This document shows positions 5,257 to 10,020 of a stretch of 10,020 nucleotides of DNA, one piece after another. The notes beneath the pieces were generated by a model. The model saw only the letters and a list, made by a program, of their open reading frames with translations, did not search any database and was not told the origin of the DNA. This DNA comes from CAYYNP01 sp964472545 (lineage in GTDB: Bacteria; Planctomycetota; Planctomycetia; Pirellulales; Thermoguttaceae): contig CAYYNP010000344.1 in the NCBI GenBank assembly GCA_964472545.1, positions 1 to 10,020 of the forward strand, read 5' to 3'. The position numbers were made by a program, and so were the translations under genes. Positions within the stretch are counted from its first letter, which is position 1, and every line of letters begins with the position of its first letter.

Positions 5257-8019
5257 ATGGGGGGGTTTTGGCACCCAGCCGCGCTGACCCTTGTGGTCGC
5301 AAATTTGTTCGCGACCGCCGCCCGGGCCGATTCCACCTGGCCCACCATCCACCGCGACTATCAGCGCTCCGGCTACGTCGACAAAACGATCGAAGAGCCG
5401 ATCCAACGAAAGTGGTTCCGCAGCTTCCACGAGGAGATGATCGGCCCCCGGGTCGAAGCGATCGTGGCCGAAGGGCTCTGCTTCGTCGGTACCTACGCTG
5501 GCAACTTCTACGCCCTGAAGATCGAAGACGGGACGAACGCCTGGAAACACAACAGCGGTGGCCGCATCGGCCACTCGGCCTGCTATCACGACGGCCGTAT
5601 CCACTTCTGCACCGACGACGCCTACAACGCCGGGCGATTGATCTGCCTCAGTGCGGCCGACGGCCAACTCGTGTGGGAGTATCGCGCAGCAGCCGGTATC
5701 TGGAACTCCCCGGCCTGTGACGGGCGGATGGTCTACGTGGGCGACCGCGGCGGGACGTTTCATGCCGTCGACGCGACTACCGGAGAGGCTGCCTGGACGT
5801 TCCAAACCGGCGCCATGATCCTCAAGCCGGCCTCCTTCTCCACCGACAACCGGCGGATCGTCTTCGGCTCCGAAGACATGCACGTTTACTGCCTTTTGCC
5901 CGACGGCAAGCTGCTCTGGAAATCGCCAAAACTGCCCGGGCTCTCTCTCCGTGACGGCGCCCCGACCATTTGGGACGGCAAGGTCGTCGTGCGGACCAAC
6001 CCGGCCAAGGACTTTCATGGGGCGCTCAAAGAAGGCGGCAAAGCCGCGTGCGACATCCAACGGGCGATCCCGCTGGACGACAACGAAGACGGCGTGGTCA
6101 CCAACACGATCAACATGTACTTCCTCCGCCACACGCCGCGGCGAGAGAAGGCGGAATACGAAGGGCTGCTGGCATACCTCCGCGAGCACCCGCAAAGCCG
6201 CACCTGGTTCACGTTTGACCTAGAGGACGGCAGCGAGCCGTGGATCGTACCGGTGATGTACACCGGCGGCCTGCACAACCCGCCCACACCGCCGACGTTC
6301 GACCCCGAGTCGATGCGGCTGTATACGATCGTGCCCACGGCGCTGAGCGTCTACTGCTCGGGCGTGAGCCAGGTGGGCATCGGCATCGGGTGCGTTGACC
6401 CCGAAACGGGCCGGCTTACCAACGTCACGCACGCCTATCCCGACCGCGAGCCGGGCTACTTCGCCGGGATGCCGATGATCGCCGATGAAACGTCGGCCTT
6501 GAGCCTGATGGGCGGTTTCCTGACGGTCACGCACATGGGGGCCGTTGGCGGCGTGGAACTTGAGTCTCGCAAGATCCGTCAACTCGCCGGCACCCGCGAC
6601 ACCTACGGCGGGCTGTTCGGACCCGGGGCCCACGGAGGCTGGAACGGCTCCCGACGGCTGGCCGAAGATGGCTACGTGCAAAACACAATCAACGAATGGC
6701 ACGGGCCGGACCGCTCGATCGTCTCCATCGCGGCCGGGCGGATGTTTTGGGTCGTCGGCGGGCAGGTGGTCTGCCTCGGCGGGCCCGACGTGCCGGCGAC
6801 CGATTCCGGCGGCGAAAAGGCCCCGGAGCCGATTCCTTGGAAAGCGGCGCCGTGGGTTAGAATTAACGGTGGCAACCTCGTCCGGGCGCTGGACATCTAC
6901 GACCAGAGCGTTCAGAAGAAACGGCTCGATGTGGCGGCGGCGAAGGCGTGCGTGGCCGAGCCGCCGGAAAGCGCGTTGCCCGATGATGCGTTGGCCGTCG
7001 ATATCCGCAAGCGTCTCGATGCGGCCATCGCCGAGTTGATCGAGGGCTCGAAGTGGGCGCCGTTCGTCGTGGAACTCGGCATCTCGCACGAGGAGTTGCA
7101 CTTCGCGCGGACTTCGCTTTCGATGCAAACCGTGGCCATGGCGCTGCCGTATCTCTCGCCCGAGGTGCGCGAGAAGGCCGTGGCGTATCTCGACGGGCTG
7201 TTCAATCAGGGCGTGCCGCTGCGAAAGCCGGTCTTCGACATGCACGGCCGGCGGCGCGAATACCACGACCTTCCGCCGGAGTTGCTCGAAGGCCGGGCCG
7301 CCCGGGCGGTCAATCGCTCGGCGGCGATCGACGACCTTTACGCCCTCTGGGCATACGCCCACTACGCCGATCGTTGGGAGAGAGTGATCCCGCAAGCCGG
7401 CGCGATCCTGGAGGCCTTTCGCAGCCACTTCACCGACCCGCCGCAGTTCGACGCGGAGGCCGAAAATCGCACGTCGGTCGCCAAGCTCAACGCCGAGATC
7501 GCCGGCGTGATCGCCTACGCACGGATTGCCGCAAAGGCCGGCCGGACCAACGAACGCAAGATGGCCGAGTATCGTCTAGGGCAACTCGTCACCGAACGCG
7601 TCCACTTCGAGATCGCCGACGAACGGTTGCTGTCCGCCCGCTCGCATCACGGCCGCGTGCCGCGGTACGAAAACCTCACGCCGGAGATCGTCCGCATGCT
7701 GGCCGATCACGCCGGCGAGCAACTCACAGCCAACCTCGACACGCTGCGGCAAAAGCTGCCGGTCTGGTATCAGGCCTGGGGAGAGCGAATGATCGGCGGC
7801 GAGAACTACGTCAGCCCGCCCGCCCTCTCGCGGGGTATCTTCCTGGCCTCCGCCCATGCCGGGGCCGCAAAACCGGCACAACTGACCTCCGTGCTAGACC
7901 AACCCTGGTGTCGCGCGGACCTATACTACATGGAGAAGCTGACCGCGCTGCTTCGCGCGGCGGCCGCTGTCCCCACGCCCGAAGCTCCCACCCCGCCCTC
8001 GGCCGATCCGGCCGGCTGA
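5257..8019 (+). CDS. Exported PQQ-like beta-propeller protein with helical C-terminal domain
   Basis: From ATG 5257 this is 920 aa; the frame is open upstream to the gap, so the true start may lie further 5'. A signal peptide is visible (ALTLVVANLFATAARA, cleavage after residue 24 at ARA/DS). Residues about 60-230 carry PQQ-type blades with the A.D..G...W signature, and the key Trp recurs at 96, 140, 180 and 221, spaced 40-44 residues. The propeller continues, less regularly, to about 525. Residues 544-905 are mostly helical and might form an alpha/alpha-barrel, followed by a Pro-rich tail. No heme site or dehydrogenase motifs were seen, so it is probably a scaffold or ligand-binding protein rather than a quinoprotein enzyme. 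The BMC gene starts 10 bp after its stop, indicating one operon. Its export contrasts with its cytoplasmic neighbours. Specific function is unknown. Confidence 0.85.
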   Translation: MGGFWHPAALTLVVANLFATAARADSTWPTIHRDYQRSGYVDKTIEEPIQRKWFRSFHEEMIGPRVEAIVAEGLCFVGTYAGNFYALKIEDGTNAWKHNSGGRIGHSACYHDGRIHFCTDDAYNAGRLICLSAADGQLVWEYRAAAGIWNSPACDGRMVYVGDRGGTFHAVDATTGEAAWTFQTGAMILKPASFSTDNRRIVFGSEDMHVYCLLPDGKLLWKSPKLPGLSLRDGAPTIWDGKVVVRTNPAKDFHGALKEGGKAACDIQRAIPLDDNEDGVVTNTINMYFLRHTPRREKAEYEGLLAYLREHPQSRTWFTFDLEDGSEPWIVPVMYTGGLHNPPTPPTFDPESMRLYTIVPTALSVYCSGVSQVGIGIGCVDPETGRLTNVTHAYPDREPGYFAGMPMIADETSALSLMGGFLTVTHMGAVGGVELESRKIRQLAGTRDTYGGLFGPGAHGGWNGSRRLAEDGYVQNTINEWHGPDRSIVSIAAGRMFWVVGGQVVCLGGPDVPATDSGGEKAPEPIPWKAAPWVRINGGNLVRALDIYDQSVQKKRLDVAAAKACVAEPPESALPDDALAVDIRKRLDAAIAELIEGSKWAPFVVELGISHEELHFARTSLSMQTVAMALPYLSPEVREKAVAYLDGLFNQGVPLRKPVFDMHGRRREYHDLPPELLEGRAARAVNRSAAIDDLYALWAYAHYADRWERVIPQAGAILEAFRSHFTDPPQFDAEAENRTSVAKLNAEIAGVIAYARIAAKAGRTNERKMAEYRLGQLVTERVHFEIADERLLSARSHHGRVPRYENLTPEIVRMLADHAGEQLTANLDTLRQKLPVWYQAWGERMIGGENYVSPPALSRGIFLASAHAGAAKPAQLTSVLDQPWCRADLYYMEKLTALLRAAAAVPTPEAPTPPSADPAG

Positions 8020-8029
8020 CCCGCCGACG

Positions 8030-8635
8030 ATGAACGCCACCAGTCTCGCCTTGCTCGAGATCGCCAACCTCACGCCCGCCTTGCTGGTGGCCGATCGCTG
8101 CTGCAAGACGGCCGGCGTGGAGATCCTGGGCATCGAGAGCACGATGGGGGCCGAACAGTGTCTGAAGCTCGGCGGCGGCGTGGCCGAGGTGACCGAGGCC
8201 GCACGGCAGGGCGTGGAACTCGTCGAACGGATGGGGAGCCGGGCCAGCTTCACCGTGATCACCGGGCCGACCCGCCGGGCACGCCACGTGGCCACGTTGC
8301 CGCCGGCCTTCATCCCCCTGCTGGGAATCAACGATTCGCTCGTGAAGAAGGAAGACTCCATGAAAAGCTCCGACGCACTGGGCCTTTTGGAAACCCAAGG
8401 GCTGGTGGCCGCGTTGCACGCCACCGACGAGATGCTCAAGGCCGCCTCGGTCGAGCTGGTCGGCAAGGAGAAGATCGGGGCCGCCTACGTGACGATCATG
8501 GTCCGAGGGAACGTCTCGGCCGTCGAGGCCGCCGTGGCCGCCGGGCGTCAAACCGTCGAACAGCTCGGCGGCACGTTGATCCTGGCCGATGTAATCACCC
8601 GCCCCCACGCCGAGCTAGCCGCCCTGCTGCCATAA
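8030..8635 (+). CDS. Tandem-domain bacterial microcompartment shell protein (BMC-T)
   Basis: This 201-aa protein has two BMC domains and would form trimeric, pseudohexameric tiles in a proteinaceous organelle shell. Domain 1 (about 5-98) is divergent: LALLEIANLTPALLVADRCC, then a LGGGVAEV strand-turn. Domain 2 (about 114-198) is canonical: ALGLLETQGLVAAL, DEMLKAASVELV, the pore loop KIGAAY (148-153), VRGNVSAVEAAV, and the typical C-terminal ITRPHAEL. Length and order resemble PduT-type BMC-T. However, the Fe-S-binding Cys of PduT appears to align with Met39 or Gly40, so a pore iron-sulfur cluster is doubtful; Cys24, Cys25 and Cys44 are elsewhere in domain 1. The start is 10 bp after the propeller stop and has no clear Shine-Dalgarno, implying translational coupling. 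An internal ATG at codon 111 with a strong Shine-Dalgarno could add a second product. No other shell gene is in the window. Confidence 0.9.
   Translation: MNATSLALLEIANLTPALLVADRCCKTAGVEILGIESTMGAEQCLKLGGGVAEVTEAARQGVELVERMGSRASFTVITGPTRRARHVATLPPAFIPLLGINDSLVKKEDSMKSSDALGLLETQGLVAALHATDEMLKAASVELVGKEKIGAAYVTIMVRGNVSAVEAAVAAGRQTVEQLGGTLILADVITRPHAELAALLP
8349..8352 (+). promoter_or_regulatory. Internal Shine-Dalgarno inside the BMC-T gene
   Basis: AGGA, inside the longer AAGAAGGAAG run, lies 7 bp before an in-frame ATG at 8360. This is a better initiation site than that of the annotated start at 8030, and it sits exactly at the domain boundary. Confidence 0.55.
8360..8635 (+). CDS. Possible internal-start product: single-domain BMC-H shell protein (91 aa)
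   Basis: Initiation at Met111 of the BMC-T frame would give a 91-aa protein starting MKSSDALGLLETQG and containing one complete canonical BMC domain, including the KIGAAY pore loop and the ITRPH C-terminus. That is the usual size and N-terminus of a hexamer-forming BMC-H. AGGA at 8349-8352 is ideally spaced. Internal starts in shell genes have precedent (PduB and PduB'), though there only a short N-terminal extension differs. If used, one gene supplies both trimeric and hexameric tiles, which could offset the absence of a separate BMC-H gene here. An alternative view is that this is an ancestral fusion of two BMC-H genes in which the old start signal has simply persisted. Confidence 0.45.
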   Translation: MKSSDALGLLETQGLVAALHATDEMLKAASVELVGKEKIGAAYVTIMVRGNVSAVEAAVAAGRQTVEQLGGTLILADVITRPHAELAALLP

Positions 8636-8638
8636 AGC

Positions 8639-8655
8639 CGCGACCGGTGGTCGCG
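8639..8655 (+). terminator. Hairpin directly after the BMC-T stop
   Basis: CGCGACC (8639-8645), loop GGT (8646-8648) and GGTCGCG (8649-8655) form a perfect 7-bp GC-rich stem starting 3 bp after the stop codon. No T-tract follows, so it may be a factor-dependent terminator or an mRNA 3' stabiliser rather than a canonical intrinsic terminator. Confidence 0.4.
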
Positions 8656-8750
8656 CCAAATAACTTGCTGGTGGCCGGGGTCGAGCGCAGCGAGCCATCA
8701 ATCTCATGGCTACTGAGTTCCGGCCGCTTCGCCCAATCCGTGGAATTCGC

Positions 8751-8780
8751 TTGCCCCGGCGCCCCGCCTGCCGGTACACT
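8751..8780 (+). promoter_or_regulatory. Candidate sigma70-type promoter of the secretin-domain protein gene
   Basis: TTGCCC (8751-8756) and TACACT (8775-8780) are separated by 18 bp; each matches the consensus at four of six positions. Transcription would start about 60 bp before the ATG at 8850. It suggests this gene is transcribed separately from the BMC unit. Confidence 0.4.
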
Positions 8781-8837
8781 TAACCAGGGTCTGCGTGCTC
8801 GGGCCACGCGAACGACCGTCACGAACCCGCCAATTGC

Positions 8838-8843
8838 AGGAGA
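8838..8843 (+). promoter_or_regulatory. Ribosome binding site of the secretin-domain protein gene
   Basis: AGGAGA lies 6 bp before ATG at 8850, a strong Shine-Dalgarno that fixes this start. Confidence 0.65.
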
Positions 8844-8849
8844 ACCGTC

Positions 8850-9971
8850 ATGTCGTGGAGATTTCCCTTAGCCGCCCTGGCCGCGTCGTCGGCGGTGCTG
8901 CTTTGCGTCGGACTGCAATTTGACGGCGGCGCCACGCCGGCCCTCTCGGCCGAGGACGATCCGTTCGCCCCTGCCCCGGCACCCGCCGATGACAACCCCT
9001 TTGGCGCCCCCGCCCCGGCGCCGCCCGATGACGATCCCTTCGGCGGCGGCGCTCCGGCCGCGGGCGCGCCGGATGATGATCCCTTCAGCGGCGGCGCTCC
9101 GGCACCGACCGACGACAACCCGTTCGGCCCCAGTACGCCGCCGCGTCCGGTCCGGCCCTCAGTCGACGTGAAAGTGCTCCGCGGCGGCGAGACGGTGATT
9201 GTGGAAGAGCTTGCCTCGAAGGTCACGTTCGACTTCCACGAGGAACCGCTGTTCGATCTCGTCGAGTTCCTCCGGCTCGAGCACCGCATCAACGTCGTCC
9301 TGCACCGCCGGGCGCTGGACGACGTGGGGCTGGGTACCGACACGCCGATCACGATCAGGGTATCGGACGTCTCGCTCCGTGCGGCCTTAGAGCTGGCTTT
9401 GGAAGACCTCGACCTGACCTGGACCATCCGCGACGAGGTGCTGTTGATCACCACGCCGGAAGAAGACGAGCAGATGCTGTTGACCAGGGTCTACGACGTG
9501 GCCGAACTGGTCACCTTCCGCGACTCCGAAGGCGTGATCTGGGAAGACTACGATGCGTTGATCGAGACGATCACCCGCACGGTCGAGCCGAACACGTGGG
9601 ACGAGGTCGGCGGGCCGGCATCGGTCACCGGAGCCAACTTTGCCACGGCCAAAGTCCTGGTCGTCGCCCACACCTATCGCATACAGGAGAAGATCGCCGA
9701 GTTGTTGGCCGATTTGCACGAGACGGCCCACAACACGCCCAACGACGGCAAGCTGCCGCTGCGCGACCGGCCGCCGGCAAACCCGATGGGACACCCGGGC
9801 TTCCTTGGCGGCGGGAACATGGGCGGATTCGGTGGCATGGGGGGTGCCATGGGCGGAATGGGTATGGGTGGAATGGGGATGGGTGGCTTAGGACAGCCGA
9901 GCGGAGAGGGCGGCGAGGATGCTGCCCCGGCAGGCAGCCCGCCGGCAGGCGGCGGCATGGGGATGTTTTGA
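8850..9971 (+). CDS. Exported protein with secretin N0/N1-like domains and DDxPF repeats
   Basis: This 373-aa protein has a signal peptide: Arg4, hydrophobic 5-22, probable cleavage after ALSA at 34. Residues 35-95 are a low-complexity linker with five Asp-Asp-(Asn/Asp)-Pro-Phe units (near 36, 47, 60, 75 and 88) separated by Ala/Pro/Gly. Residues 125-205 look like a secretin/TonB short N-terminal (STN, N0) domain: VTFDFHEEPLFDLVEFL, a beta-alpha-beta stretch, then SLRAALELALEDLDLTW and VLLITTPEE. Residues 208-300 resemble a secretin N1 domain: TRVYDVAELV, then VLVVAHTYRIQEKIAELLADL. The tail (about 318-373) is Gly/Met-rich (GMGGMGMGG). The secretin channel domain is absent and the gene ends with a genuine stop, so it is not a complete GspD/PilQ. 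It probably acts in the periplasm or cell envelope; its role is unknown. Domain calls are by pattern only. Confidence 0.82.
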   Translation: MSWRFPLAALAASSAVLLCVGLQFDGGATPALSAEDDPFAPAPAPADDNPFGAPAPAPPDDDPFGGGAPAAGAPDDDPFSGGAPAPTDDNPFGPSTPPRPVRPSVDVKVLRGGETVIVEELASKVTFDFHEEPLFDLVEFLRLEHRINVVLHRRALDDVGLGTDTPITIRVSDVSLRAALELALEDLDLTWTIRDEVLLITTPEEDEQMLLTRVYDVAELVTFRDSEGVIWEDYDALIETITRTVEPNTWDEVGGPASVTGANFATAKVLVVAHTYRIQEKIAELLADLHETAHNTPNDGKLPLRDRPPANPMGHPGFLGGGNMGGFGGMGGAMGGMGMGGMGMGGLGQPSGEGGEDAAPAGSPPAGGGMGMF

Positions 9972-10007
9972 TCGGCCGGCAACCATCGGCGCGGAGGACG
10001 CTTCTTC

Positions 10008-10020
10008 GTTTAGCGGCCGC
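10008..10020 (+). repeat. Partial family A repeat cut by the window edge
   Basis: GTTTAGCGGCCGC at the last bases shares the GTTTAGC head of the family A hairpin repeats and lies 36 bp after the stop of the secretin-domain gene. The stem cannot be checked because the window ends. Confidence 0.4.

Noticed and set aside
6220..7428. Long minus-strand open frame opposite the propeller gene
   Set aside because: It is a codon-bias shadow of the real plus-strand gene: low-complexity Arg/Val/Gly composition and no motifs.
5257..8019. Assignment as a PQQ-dependent alcohol or glucose dehydrogenase
   Set aside because: Only the repeat fold signature is visible. No cytochrome c motif or quinoprotein catalytic region was seen, and the second half is a helical domain.
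8158..8871. Arg-rich plus-strand frame overlapping the BMC-T gene
   Set aside because: It is a shifted-frame shadow of the shell protein gene, with no domain and running through the downstream hairpin and promoter region.

Overview
The window is G+C-rich bacterial DNA and reads like a planctomycete, probably Pirellulales-like; this is inferred from gene content, not from a marker gene. Supporting signs are hopanoid genes next to a bacterial microcompartment (BMC) shell gene, a long exported PQQ-type propeller protein, an exported secretin-N-domain protein with Asp-Pro-Phe and Met/Gly repeats, and many short intergenic hairpin repeats. It comes from a draft assembly: a poly-G contig end fills about the first 77 bases, and a 10-N gap at 5102-5111 is flanked by degraded, C-rich sequence.

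Layout. Minus strand, read from 3526 down to 215: squalene-hopene cyclase (shc), then the radical SAM adenosylhopane synthase (hpnH). Together they would cyclise squalene to hopene and attach adenosine to it, the first steps towards extended C35 hopanoids. The 445 bp between shc and the divergent plus-strand genes hold hairpin repeats, including a perfect 27-bp inverted pair.

Plus strand, 3972-8635: a probable co-transcribed unit. It contains (1) a class I pyruvate-dependent aldolase of the DHDPS/NAL superfamily that lacks the DapA-specific Arg and carries an extra C-terminal Pro/Ala linker plus amphipathic helix, which looks like a BMC encapsulation peptide; (2) an exported PQQ-like beta-propeller protein with a large helical C-terminal half, whose 5' end is damaged by the assembly gap; and (3) a tandem-domain BMC shell protein (BMC-T) containing a strong internal Shine-Dalgarno site and ATG that would also yield a free 91-aa single-domain BMC-H protein.

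Plus strand, 8850-9971: an independently transcribed exported protein with secretin N0/N1-like domains but no secretin channel.

The most interesting part is the aldolase-propeller-shell cluster. It suggests an encapsulated keto-acid aldolase in a minimal BMC locus: no vertex protein, aldehyde dehydrogenase or phosphotransacylase is visible here. The window also carries a dispersed hairpin repeat family (four full copies and one clipped copy) flanking the hopanoid genes and reappearing at the right edge.
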